From assembly GCA_014382685.1 (NCBI GenBank), contig JACNJG010000199.1, positions 1-6,392 on the forward strand: a DNA stretch of 6,392 nt, read 5' to 3'. The notes beneath the pieces are model-generated. The model made no database searches, was not told the DNA's origin, and was given only the letters and a program-made list of their open reading frames with translations. Below are positions 1-6,392 of the stretch, piece after piece (the stretch's first letter is position 1; every line of letters starts with the position of its first letter). The translations under genes were made by a program, and so were the position numbers. The stretch comes from Candidatus Cloacimonadota bacterium (GTDB taxonomy: Bacteria > Cloacimonadota > Cloacimonadia > JGIOTU-2).

Positions 1-663
1 ATGATATTCAAAGCAGTTATCTTCGACCTTGATGGTACGCTCATCGACTCGATGGAGGTATGGGCACGTGTTGATCATGAATTTCTTGGGAAGCGAAATA
101 TACCTGTTCCCGATGATCTTTTTGACGATATTGAGATCGGAAATAGTTATGTGGAAGTTGCGGAACATTTCAAACAGAAATTTAATCTGCCTGAAAGTGC
201 ACAGGAGATCATGGATGAATGGACGGACATGGTTGCATGGCACTATGAAAATGATATTTCTCTCAAACCAGGGGCAAAGGAATTTATTGAATTTCTGCGT
301 TCACATAATATAAAACTCGGTGTTGGCACCAGTAACATCCACCATCTTACCGAGAAGGTTTTATCAGCCCATGATGTATGGCATTATTTCGACGCTGTGG
401 TTGACGGACAGGAAAACCTGCGTGGCAAGCCATATCCCGATATTTTTCTGAAAGTGGCAGAAAAGCTCGATGTTGACCCGCAAGAATGTCTTGTTATTGA
501 AGATGTTATTGCCGGCGTAAATGCAGCAAAAAATGCAGGCATGCAGGTATATGCTATTGAAGATAACTATTCTTTAAAAGATAAGGACGAAATCTGCGAA
601 AAAGCAGATTTCTATGCTTCGGATTTCTTCTCCATTCAGAAAAAATTGGAAAATTTGCTTTAG
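1..663 (+). CDS. HAD superfamily hydrolase, subfamily IA (phosphatase or phosphomutase-like), 220 aa
   Basis: This is a soluble cytoplasmic phosphatase of the haloacid dehalogenase superfamily, which removes phosphate from small metabolites through an aspartyl-phosphate intermediate. All four HAD motifs are visible: motif I DLDGTLIDS with nucleophile D9 and acid/base D11, motif II around T110-S111 (VGTSN), motif III K143 in GKPYPD, and motif IV E167-D168 followed by the usual G-x-x-A-A-x-x-A-G-M run. The segment from about 17 to 88 between motifs I and II is the helical C1 cap that sets substrate choice. Length and motif spacing are normal for subfamily IA (beta-phosphoglucomutase, phosphoglycolate phosphatase and pseudouridine-5'-phosphatase types), but the cap does not let me name a substrate. 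The ATG is the first base of the window and sits where such proteins usually begin; the upstream ribosome site cannot be seen. It is 296 bases from the next gene and probably belongs to another transcript. Confidence 0.93.
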   Translation: MIFKAVIFDLDGTLIDSMEVWARVDHEFLGKRNIPVPDDLFDDIEIGNSYVEVAEHFKQKFNLPESAQEIMDEWTDMVAWHYENDISLKPGAKEFIEFLRSHNIKLGVGTSNIHHLTEKVLSAHDVWHYFDAVVDGQENLRGKPYPDIFLKVAEKLDVDPQECLVIEDVIAGVNAAKNAGMQVYAIEDNYSLKDKDEICEKADFYASDFFSIQKKLENLL

Positions 664-690
664 CTCATTACTTTGTGAGAAATGATATGC

Positions 691-714
691 TTTACCAAGC
701 TGGGGCTTGGTAAA
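691..714. repeat. Perfect 10-bp stem-loop, loop TGGG
   Basis: TTTACCAAGC (691-700) and GCTTGGTAAA (705-714) are perfect reverse complements around a 4-base loop. It begins 27 bases after the stop codon of the HAD gene. The stem is followed by AAAAGAAT and not by a T-run, and no strong T-run follows it on the other strand, so it is not a standard intrinsic terminator. It could still protect the 3' end of the HAD transcript or be one half of a REP-like pair. Confidence 0.7.
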
Positions 715-761
715 AAGAATAGGGCAGACTGCTTGCTGATGTTAAAGAGTAGGATGTTTCT

Positions 762-787
762 CTTTATCAATTCCTAAATTGGTAAAG
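762..787. repeat. 11-bp stem-loop with one G-T wobble, loop CCTA
   Basis: CTTTATCAATT (762-772) pairs with AATTGGTAAAG (777-787) around a 4-base loop. The only non-Watson-Crick pair is T767 with G782, which stays paired as G-U in RNA read from the + strand. The outer arms copy those of the 691-714 hairpin (TTGGTAAA occurs at 707-714 and 779-786), whereas the inner stem is different. No T-run follows, so a terminator role is not supported. Confidence 0.6.
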
Positions 788-788
788 C

Positions 789-945
789 AATAACTAAAGA
801 AGCCAATGCTTCTACATATAAATTACTCGCCGAGAATTCAACAAAAAATCAAAAAATCATCCAACTAATAAAGCAACTTTTCAGGAACGATAAAAATCAC
901 AATTAGCTTGACGTGATCAACCCATATTCGGTTCTCTACACACAC
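789..945. other. Leader region of the DinG operon, no clear feature
   Basis: This AT-rich stretch must hold or follow the promoter of the four-gene unit if the HAD gene is transcribed separately. I can see isolated promoter-like hexamers (TATAAA at 817-822, TTGACG at 908-913), but none has a partner at proper spacing. One frame is open without a start codon across 778-906. No tRNA, riboswitch or conserved RNA fold is recognised. Confidence 0.4.
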
Positions 946-950
946 GAGGT
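946..950 (+). promoter_or_regulatory. Ribosome binding site of the DinG-like gene
   Basis: GAGGT lies 9 bases before the ATG at 960 and matches the core of the Shine-Dalgarno sequence. It supports this ATG as the start, which also places the exonuclease motif at the usual distance from the N-terminus. Confidence 0.7.
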
Positions 951-959
951 TAATAAAAT

Positions 960-3821
960 ATGGCAAAAAATGACAAAGGATATCCTACTTTTGAATTCAT
1001 CGCAGTGGACACTGAAACCACCGGTCTGGATGCTTCAAAAGAGGATTTGATCGAGATCGGCGCCGTCCATTTTAAAGATGGAGAACAGGTCGATTCCTTT
1101 CAATCTTTTATACATATAAACAGACCTCTTCCCGATGCGATAAAAGTGCTCACACATATTACTGATAAAGAGCTTGTGAATGCTCCTTCGCTTAAAATGG
1201 CGTTGCAGGATTTTATTGAATTCACAGGCAATACTCCGCTCTGTTTTCATAATGCAGGATTTGACCTTGGCTTTCTGAATGAATCGCTGAAGAAGTGCAA
1301 CCTTTCCCCACTCAAAAACAGCTACTATGATACATTGGATCTTTCCAGAATATTTCTCCCCCATCTGAAATCCCATGCCCTCGGCTCTGTGGCGGAATAT
1401 TTCGACATCATCAATCAGCAGTCACACAGGGCACAGAATGATGCGCAGGCAACCGGAGAAATTTTCTACTCGATCACAGATTTCATTATCAACTACATCG
1501 ACTTGAAGCTGGTTAAGCAGGTCGAGGAGATAGCATCCTTTGCATTTCAGCAAAATGCAATGCTGAATTATATAAAAAAGATACTCGGCTATCTGACAAA
1601 GATGTATCTGCAAAGACAAACACAGAGCGTTCCGGAAATTCCCTTCTTCACCAGTCCGAACTATATCTCAAACATCGAGAAGGGTGAACCTCCCGGTGCG
1701 GTTATTGATGAAAACAAAATTTTACAGCTTTTTGAAGAAGGGGGTTCACTCGCAGAAAATTTCGGAAAGTATGAATATCGTAAAGGGCAGATCGATATGG
1801 TTGCCTGGGTTACCGAAGCATATCAGGAAGGAAATATTCTTCTCATTGAAGCGGGGACAGGCGTCGGCAAATCCCTTGCTTATCTTATTCCTTCCATCTA
1901 TTATTCAAAATTTTCCAAACAGAGAATAATCATTTCGACAAATACAAAAAACCTTCAGGAGCAGCTCTTTTTCAAAGATATTCCTGCAATTCAGGAAACC
2001 ACAGACCTCACGTTCTCTGCAGTGCTTATGAAAGGCAGATCAAACTACCTCTGCATGAGAAAATGGTATAATGTACTTTCCGACATAAACGGATATCTCA
2101 CGCAATATGAGATGAAATTCCTGCTCAATCTTATTATCTGGGCATCGATGACCAAAACCGGAGATGTAGAAGAAAATCACGCCTTCAGACCTTATCAAAG
2201 TGGGTTGTGGTCGAAGGTTGCGTCGGATGGTACCTCTTGCCACGGCAGGAAATGTCCCTATCACGCAGATTGCTTTGTCATGAAGATCCGTAAATATGCC
2301 GAAAAAGCCAACCTCGTTATTATCAATCACGCACTTCTTCTTTCAGATGCAACAAATGATTTTTCCGTACTTGGTAATTACACCAATCTCGTGATCGATG
2401 AGGCGCACAATCTCCCTAATGCTGCCGCTATATATTTCGGATTTTCCATCACAATGCCGGATCTTCTTAATATCACACGCAAGCTTCTCACTAAGGGAGA
2501 ATTTCAATACGGTATCATAAACAACCTTCGGATCGGTTTCACAAAAAGTACATTGCCTGAGGAGAAAAAGAAAACATATAAAAGCATTCTTGATGAATGC
2601 GAAGATCCAATAGATACTATCGAGTCTCAGGGCAAAGATTTCTTCCAATATCTGACACAGATCGTACTCACAAGAGGAAGTTACAAGAAACTTCGTTTCA
2701 AAAATTTGGATATATTCAAGCCGGTTCAAGTGCCCCTCGAAGACATCTCCAGTGCGCTTTCTGAGATAAACAAAAAACTTACCAGATTGCATACCGCTCT
2801 TCTCGATGTGAAACCCCAGACCTTTCCCAAATACGATCAAAACATGTCTGATCTCGAGGGCTGCATCAATCAGATCGTGGAACTCATTGTTTGCTTTGAG
2901 CACATATTCAATCCGGATTTCGAGAACTATGCATTCTGGCTGGAGACATCGGACAGTTCCTTCAAACCGGATTTTATGCCTCGTTCGGCGATCGTGTGTG
3001 CACCCATCGAGGTGAGAGAGCCACTTTTTAAATATTTCTGGGATAGACTTGAAACCGCGATCCTAACCTCCGCCACCCTTGCGATACGACAGGAATTCAA
3101 ATTCTACAAGCATCTTACCGGTCTTGAAGAAGTCGAGCAAAGCCGGCTTATGGAATACATTGCATCCTCTCCTTTTGATTATCCCAAGCAGATGAAAGTG
3201 CTCATTCCCGACTTTCTTCCAAATCCCAAAGACCCTTTCTTCACACCTCAGGCGCTTTCATTGGTAGAGGAAATTCTCAGCGCACACAAAAAGGGAACGC
3301 TTGTTCTTTTTACCTCTTACAAAGACCTCGATGCTGCATATACAGAGCTTTCTACTTCGACAATAAAGAGTGAGATGACTTTACTCGCACAGGGGAAAAG
3401 CGGTTCCAGAACAACCATCCTCGACATCTTTCGCAATGATGAGAATTCCGTCTTGCTCGGCACAAAAAGCTTTTGGGAAGGGGTCGATGTTCAAGGTAAA
3501 TCTCTGGAAATACTCGTCCTGTTCCGGCTCCCCTTCCTGGTTCCGACAGAACCCCTTGTGGAAGCACATCTCGACAAACTCACTGCAGAAGGCAAAAATT
3601 CCTTCCTTCATTATACGCTCCCAATTTCTCTACTCCATTTTAAGCAAGGATTTGGCAGACTTATACGAAACAAAACCGACAAAGGCGTTGTTGTTATTCT
3701 CGATTCAAGAATTTTTTCAAAAAATTATGGTCGGTATTTTATAAACGTTATGCCCCTGCATCCAAATAGAGTATCCAGTCCTCTGGAAATAACAGATCAT
3801 ATTACAAACTGGTTTAGATAA
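960..3821 (+). CDS. dinG: DinG-type protein: DEDDh 3'-5' exonuclease fused to XPD/DinG-like Fe-S helicase, 953 aa
   Basis: Predicted cytoplasmic DNA repair enzyme with two parts. Residues about 11-175 form a DnaQ/epsilon-type exonuclease with a complete DEDDh site: D17 and E19 (VDTETTG), D102 (NAGFD), H156 and D161. After a linker of roughly 90 residues comes a superfamily 2 helicase: Q277 in YRKGQ, Walker A AGTGVGKS with K304, DEAH at 480-483, LTSATLA at 702-708, WEGVD at 839-843 and the arginine motif QGFGRLIR with R900 and R903. Four cysteines, C365, C427, C432 and C438, lie between Walker A and DEAH. The last three have the C-x4-C-x5-C spacing I recall for the 4Fe-4S cluster of E. coli DinG. 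The length suits exonuclease-bearing DinG of Bacillota (about 900-930 aa), but those lack the cluster cysteines, so this protein combines features of both types. Family helicases unwind DNA 5'-3', including D-loops and R-loops; activity here is inferred. It leads the tight four-gene run. The dinG symbol reflects the family, not a proven orthologue. Confidence 0.93.
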   Translation: MAKNDKGYPTFEFIAVDTETTGLDASKEDLIEIGAVHFKDGEQVDSFQSFIHINRPLPDAIKVLTHITDKELVNAPSLKMALQDFIEFTGNTPLCFHNAGFDLGFLNESLKKCNLSPLKNSYYDTLDLSRIFLPHLKSHALGSVAEYFDIINQQSHRAQNDAQATGEIFYSITDFIINYIDLKLVKQVEEIASFAFQQNAMLNYIKKILGYLTKMYLQRQTQSVPEIPFFTSPNYISNIEKGEPPGAVIDENKILQLFEEGGSLAENFGKYEYRKGQIDMVAWVTEAYQEGNILLIEAGTGVGKSLAYLIPSIYYSKFSKQRIIISTNTKNLQEQLFFKDIPAIQETTDLTFSAVLMKGRSNYLCMRKWYNVLSDINGYLTQYEMKFLLNLIIWASMTKTGDVEENHAFRPYQSGLWSKVASDGTSCHGRKCPYHADCFVMKIRKYAEKANLVIINHALLLSDATNDFSVLGNYTNLVIDEAHNLPNAAAIYFGFSITMPDLLNITRKLLTKGEFQYGIINNLRIGFTKSTLPEEKKKTYKSILDECEDPIDTIESQGKDFFQYLTQIVLTRGSYKKLRFKNLDIFKPVQVPLEDISSALSEINKKLTRLHTALLDVKPQTFPKYDQNMSDLEGCINQIVELIVCFEHIFNPDFENYAFWLETSDSSFKPDFMPRSAIVCAPIEVREPLFKYFWDRLETAILTSATLAIRQEFKFYKHLTGLEEVEQSRLMEYIASSPFDYPKQMKVLIPDFLPNPKDPFFTPQALSLVEEILSAHKKGTLVLFTSYKDLDAAYTELSTSTIKSEMTLLAQGKSGSRTTILDIFRNDENSVLLGTKSFWEGVDVQGKSLEILVLFRLPFLVPTEPLVEAHLDKLTAEGKNSFLHYTLPISLLHFKQGFGRLIRNKTDKGVVVILDSRIFSKNYGRYFINVMPLHPNRVSSPLEITDHITNWFR

Positions 3822-3834
3822 ACTCATAAAAAAT

Positions 3835-3840
3835 GAGGAG
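3835..3840 (+). promoter_or_regulatory. Ribosome binding site that selects the TTG start at 3848
   Basis: GAGGAG lies 7 bases before TTG at 3848, an ideal distance. The in-frame ATG at 3833 overlaps this site (ATGAGGAG), and the bases before that ATG (AACTCATAAAAA) contain no Shine-Dalgarno match. The site therefore favours the TTG as the true start of the DUF3108 gene. Confidence 0.7.
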
Positions 3841-3847
3841 ATATATT

Positions 3848-4624
3848 TTGAAGATCATAAAAATACTCATCCCAATTTTCTTATTAATATTGCTGTCTTT
3901 CAGCTTACTTCACGGTCAAAATAAATCACCCTTTAAGATTGGCGAGAAGCTCATTTACAGTACGAACTTCGGTATCGTAAATGCCGGCACTTTTACAATG
4001 TCTCTTGAAGATGGCGGTGAAATTATGGATTATCCCTGCTACCTTATCAAAACACTATCGAGAACAAATCCGGTCTTTGATCTTGTGTATAAGATCCGCG
4101 ATGAAACAGAATCATATTGGGATAAAGATCGATTTGTTGTCAGAAAATTCATCAAACGCATTTCTGAAGGAAGCTGGAAACAATACCGCATTCATTACTA
4201 CTTTCCGGAAGATACGACCTACTATTATGTAACTTACAAAAAGGGTGGACAAATAAAAAAACAGAGCACTTCTCTTGTCGATCCTCAGGATACGTACACC
4301 ATCATTTACTGGGTGCGCCTGCAAGAACTTGTCGTGGGTGATACTCTGCACCTGAACATCAGTCTCGATGGAGATAATCATCCTGTAAAACTGCTCGTAG
4401 AGAAGAAAGAAATACTGGATACGATTTTCGGCGAAAAGGAATGCTTCAAGATCATTCCGATCATTCCTGAGGTGTCACAGAAAAGAACTACTATAGTGAT
4501 GGACATCTGGGTTACTGATGATGAATACAAAATACCGGTAAAACTGGTCATAAAAATAAAATATGGAAACTTTATTATGTCACTAAAAGATGCTGAAAAC
4601 ACTGGATTAATCAAGGATAATTAG
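3848..4624 (+). CDS. Exported DUF3108 domain protein, 258 aa (263 aa if started at ATG 3833)
   Basis: A protein of unknown function matching the DUF3108 family, small exported proteins of Gram-negative bacteria thought to sit in the periplasm or at the outer membrane. Numbered from TTG, the first 25 or so residues are a signal peptide: a lysine, then a long hydrophobic run (ILIPIFLLILLSFSLL) and a likely cleavage near HGQ. The mature part starts with the family hallmark FKIGEKLIYSTNFGIVNAGTF and ends with WVTDDEYKIPVKLVIKIKYG, the typical conserved C-terminal strand block. The pattern of alternating hydrophobic and polar residues suggests an all-beta fold. The mature protein has only two cysteines (C64 and C199), which could form a disulfide; there is no lipobox. 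The start is taken at TTG because an excellent ribosome site lies 7 bases upstream, whereas ATG 3833 has none. It lies 26 bases after the DinG stop and 3 bases before queA. The family assignment is from recalled sequence pattern; the role is unknown. Confidence 0.82.
   Translation: MKIIKILIPIFLLILLSFSLLHGQNKSPFKIGEKLIYSTNFGIVNAGTFTMSLEDGGEIMDYPCYLIKTLSRTNPVFDLVYKIRDETESYWDKDRFVVRKFIKRISEGSWKQYRIHYYFPEDTTYYYVTYKKGGQIKKQSTSLVDPQDTYTIIYWVRLQELVVGDTLHLNISLDGDNHPVKLLVEKKEILDTIFGEKECFKIIPIIPEVSQKRTTIVMDIWVTDDEYKIPVKLVIKIKYGNFIMSLKDAENTGLIKDN
4613..4617 (+). promoter_or_regulatory. Ribosome binding site of queA inside the upstream gene
   Basis: AAGGA lies 10 bases before the GTG start at 4628 and within the last codons of the DUF3108 gene. 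This supports the GTG start and suggests that translation of queA is coupled to that of its upstream neighbour. Confidence 0.55.
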
Positions 4625-4627
4625 CTT

Positions 4628-5659
4628 GTGAAAAAGTTTGTTGTATCTGATTTTAATTATGACCTCCCGGAAGGAATGATCGCACAATACCCTTCGGAAA
4701 AGAGAGAAGAATCCAAACTGATGATCGTGAACAGAAAAGAAAACTCGATCTCGATCGATGTCTTTAAAAATATACTGAACTATTTGGATGATAATGATCT
4801 TCTTGTTGTGAATGAGACGAAGGTCATTCCTGCGCGCCTTGTTGGCAAAAAACCTTCCGGTGGCAAGATCGAAGTCCTGCTTCTCGAACAGATTGATGAC
4901 AACACATGGAAATGCCTTGTGAAACCCGGACGGCGTCTGAAGATCGGCTCGGAGATGATCCTAAGCGATCTGCTACATGGCAAAATTATCGAATGGGGAG
5001 ATAAAGGAGAGCGGCTTATTCGGTTTTCTTATGAAGGAGATTTTTTCAAGCTCATTGAATCAATTGGTAAAGTTCCACTTCCTCCATACATCAAACGAGA
5101 AGCAACCGAACTCGATGCTGAACGTTATCAAACGGTTTTTGCAGACAAGCAGGGATCGGTCGCAGCGCCAACTGCTGGTTTGCACTTCACACCCCAATTA
5201 CTCAACACATTGGAATCAAATGGAATTTCCTCTGTAAAAGTTAATCTGCGAATCGGGCTTGACACTTTCAGACCGGTTATGGTAGAGCACATTGAAGATC
5301 ATACGATGCATACTGAATACTGTACCGTCTCAAAAACAGAATCAAAAAAAATAAATAGTGCAATTGAAAAAGGAAAGAACATTGTCGCAGTGGGTACTAC
5401 GAGTGTGCGTACGCTCGAAAGTTTTGCAGAAGGCAGGCATATTGTTTTCGGAAATAAGCATACGGATATTTTTATTTACCCTGGTTATTCTTTTCAAATA
5501 GTAGATAAATTGATAACGAATTTTCATTTGCCGCGTTCGACCCTTTTAATGCTTGTGTCTGCTTTTGCCGGGTACGACCTTATTATGGAAGCATACAAAA
5601 CAGCTATTAATGAGAATCTCAGATTTTACAGTTACGGCGATGCAATGCTGATCATTTAA
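4628..5659 (+). CDS. queA: S-adenosylmethionine:tRNA ribosyltransferase-isomerase QueA, 343 aa
   Basis: QueA carries out the penultimate step of queuosine synthesis. It moves the ribosyl part of S-adenosylmethionine onto 7-aminomethyl-7-deazaguanine at wobble position 34 of tRNAs with GUN anticodons and rearranges it to epoxyqueuosine, releasing adenine and methionine. The protein shows the family's conserved blocks along its whole length: SDFNYDLPEGMIAQYP near the N-terminus, NETKVIPARL (62-71), GSVAAPTAGLHFT (176-188), VGTTSVRTLES (255-265) and NFHLPRSTLLMLVSAF from 298. Its length is normal (about 340-355 aa in the family) and nothing is missing. The start is GTG; it gives the usual M-K-x-F/L-S-D-F opening and has AAGGA 10 bases upstream. 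It begins 3 bases after the DUF3108 stop and ends 2 bases before the PAP2 gene. No preQ1 riboswitch is seen before the operon or gene, and no other queuosine gene is in the window. Confidence 0.97.
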   Translation: MKKFVVSDFNYDLPEGMIAQYPSEKREESKLMIVNRKENSISIDVFKNILNYLDDNDLLVVNETKVIPARLVGKKPSGGKIEVLLLEQIDDNTWKCLVKPGRRLKIGSEMILSDLLHGKIIEWGDKGERLIRFSYEGDFFKLIESIGKVPLPPYIKREATELDAERYQTVFADKQGSVAAPTAGLHFTPQLLNTLESNGISSVKVNLRIGLDTFRPVMVEHIEDHTMHTEYCTVSKTESKKINSAIEKGKNIVAVGTTSVRTLESFAEGRHIVFGNKHTDIFIYPGYSFQIVDKLITNFHLPRSTLLMLVSAFAGYDLIMEAYKTAINENLRFYSYGDAMLII

Positions 5660-5661
5660 TT

Positions 5662-6392
5662 ATGAAAAAAAATGTAGTCATAATAGTTCTTTCGACACTC
5701 ATTTTTCTCTCCCCCATGCTTCAAGCACAAGAGCATGACTATTATATAAACCCGAAATTCGTTTCTGATGCTTTCGATAATACTATTGAAGTATTCAAAT
5801 CTCCTTTACATTGGGAAGCAGGAGATTGGCTGAAAGCCGGCATCTTCACGGGATCAGCTATTTTGCTCTATGCCTATGATCGGCAGACGCACGATTTCGT
5901 GCAGGAGCATAAAACAGATTTTCTCACCTCTTTGACCGATGCAACTAACTACCTTGGCAATGGATATTTTGTACTTCCGGCAGAAGCGTTATTATATTGT
6001 TACGGACACATTGCGAATGATGAAAATGCACGGAGAATTTCTCTTGAGATGCTCGAAAGTTTCGCAGTTGTGGGAGTGACCGTTACCGGATTAAAAATGC
6101 TAACACACCGGCACCGTCCCTCAGCTTCAGATTCTCCCGACATCTGGGATGGGCTTTCGTTCTCTACTCATAATATCGCTTTTCCTTCCGGACATGCTGC
6201 GGTTGCTTTTAGCTGGGCGACTGTCCTTGCTGAAGAATTTTCGGACAAACCTATTGTCGGCATCATATCTTACACACTCGCTGCAGGTACGGCTTTTTCA
6301 AGAGTGTATAAGAACAAACACTGGGTTTCTGATGTATTTGTCGGAGCTGTGCTCAGCCATGTTATCACAAAAAAGATCGTTTCACTTCATGC
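5662..6392 (+). CDS. Exported PAP2-family (type 2 phosphatidic acid phosphatase) membrane protein, 3' end cut by the window edge
   Basis: This open frame continues past the right edge; 243 complete codons are visible. The protein starts with a signal peptide (MKKNVVIIVLSTLIFL, likely cut after LQA at residue 22), then a periplasmic stretch of about 35 residues and several hydrophobic segments (roughly 58-72, 97-116, 132-145, 179-192, 197-212, 222-236). The whole PAP2 active site is present in order: K145-x6-R152-P153, P175-S176-G177-H178, and S213-R214-x5-H220-x3-D224. Family members remove phosphate from lipids such as undecaprenyl pyrophosphate, phosphatidic acid or phosphatidylglycerol phosphate, or from lipid A, on the outer face of the inner membrane; the substrate cannot be told from sequence. 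The ATG lies 2 bases after the queA stop and has no clear Shine-Dalgarno sequence, so it may rely on reinitiation after queA. Only the C-terminal end is missing, and it may be short since the last motif is already passed. Confidence 0.93.
   Translation, partial: MKKNVVIIVLSTLIFLSPMLQAQEHDYYINPKFVSDAFDNTIEVFKSPLHWEAGDWLKAGIFTGSAILLYAYDRQTHDFVQEHKTDFLTSLTDATNYLGNGYFVLPAEALLYCYGHIANDENARRISLEMLESFAVVGVTVTGLKMLTHRHRPSASDSPDIWDGLSFSTHNIAFPSGHAAVAFSWATVLAEEFSDKPIVGIISYTLAAGTAFSRVYKNKHWVSDVFVGAVLSHVITKKIVSLH

Larger units (their letters stand above)
689..788. repeat. REP/MITE-like element of about 100 bp with two related hairpins
   Basis: The 10-base sequence at 689-698 (GCTTTACCAA) is the exact reverse complement of 779-788 (TTGGTAAAGC). 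Each of these arms also forms its own local hairpin (691-714 and 762-787), so the block has two hairpins that share the arm core CTTTA(C/T)CAA / TTGGTAAAG. This layout resembles REP/BIME pairs or small non-autonomous elements with terminal inverted repeats. I could not find a convincing target-site duplication next to the ends, and no transposase is in the window. It could instead be an RNA structure at the end of the upstream gene, where the long-range pairing and the two local hairpins would be alternatives. The symmetry is read directly from the sequence; the mobile-element reading is an inference. Confidence 0.5.

Noticed and set aside
691..720. Rho-independent terminator of the HAD gene
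   Set aside because: The stem is perfect, but it is followed by A residues and not by a T-run, and the reverse strand has no T-run after the stem either.
896..917. Operator-like inverted repeat ATCAC-N12-GTGAT
   Set aside because: Five-base arms with a 12-base gap are expected by chance in AT-rich DNA, and there is no promoter to place it against.
908..940. Sigma-70 promoter before the DinG-like gene (TTGACG at 908-913)
   Set aside because: No acceptable -10 hexamer lies 16-18 bases downstream; the best A/T-rich hexamer (TCTACA at 935-940) has a 21-base spacer and matches TATAAT poorly.
789..959. preQ1 riboswitch controlling the queA operon
   Set aside because: I could not find the short C-rich loop hairpin followed by an A-rich tail of preQ1-I, and queA is the third gene, far from this leader.
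2343..2903. 186-codon open frame on the minus strand inside the DinG-like gene
   Set aside because: It lies wholly within a well-supported coding region with catalytic motifs on the + strand, and its translation resembles no family I know; it is a shadow frame.
960..5659. DinG next to other genes as a CRISPR type IV (CasDinG) or defence locus
   Set aside because: There are no repeats of CRISPR type and no csf/cas genes nearby; the exonuclease-DinG architecture and queA neighbourhood are those of a chromosomal housekeeping gene.

Overview
The window holds five protein-coding genes, all on the + strand. Four are complete and the fifth runs off the right edge. I see no rRNA, tRNA, CRISPR array, insertion sequence or phage gene. 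The DNA is moderately AT-rich. The last two genes in full or in part (a DUF3108 protein and a PAP2 phosphatase) start with export signals of Gram-negative type, and the PAP2 protein ends its signal in a Gln-rich 'LQAQ' site. Together with the queuosine gene queA, this suggests a Gram-negative anaerobe or environmental bacterium of the FCB group (Cloacimonadota- or Bacteroidota-like). That placement is an inference from style, not from a marker gene.

Layout: 1-663 is a HAD subfamily IA phosphatase, probably the last gene of an upstream unit. 664-959 is the only real intergenic region. It holds two related stem-loops (691-714 and 762-787) whose outer arms also form a pair across 689-788, so it looks like a small REP/MITE-type element. 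After it comes a stretch with no clear promoter, then a good ribosome binding site. 960-3821 is a DinG-type protein: a DEDDh exonuclease joined to an XPD/DinG-like helicase that keeps all four cysteines of the iron-sulfur cluster. 3848-4624 (long form from 3833) is an exported DUF3108 protein, 4628-5659 is queA, and 5662 to the edge is an exported PAP2-family phosphatase.

The last four genes are spaced by 2 to 26 bases and read as one operon. Their known roles do not form one pathway: DNA repair or replication (DinG), tRNA wobble modification (QueA) and the cell envelope (DUF3108, PAP2). The grouping is most simply a housekeeping operon read from one upstream promoter. I do not see a defence system or other clearly new system here. 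The points most worth a second look are the exonuclease-DinG fusion with an intact Fe-S motif, the paired hairpins, and the start codon of the DUF3108 gene.
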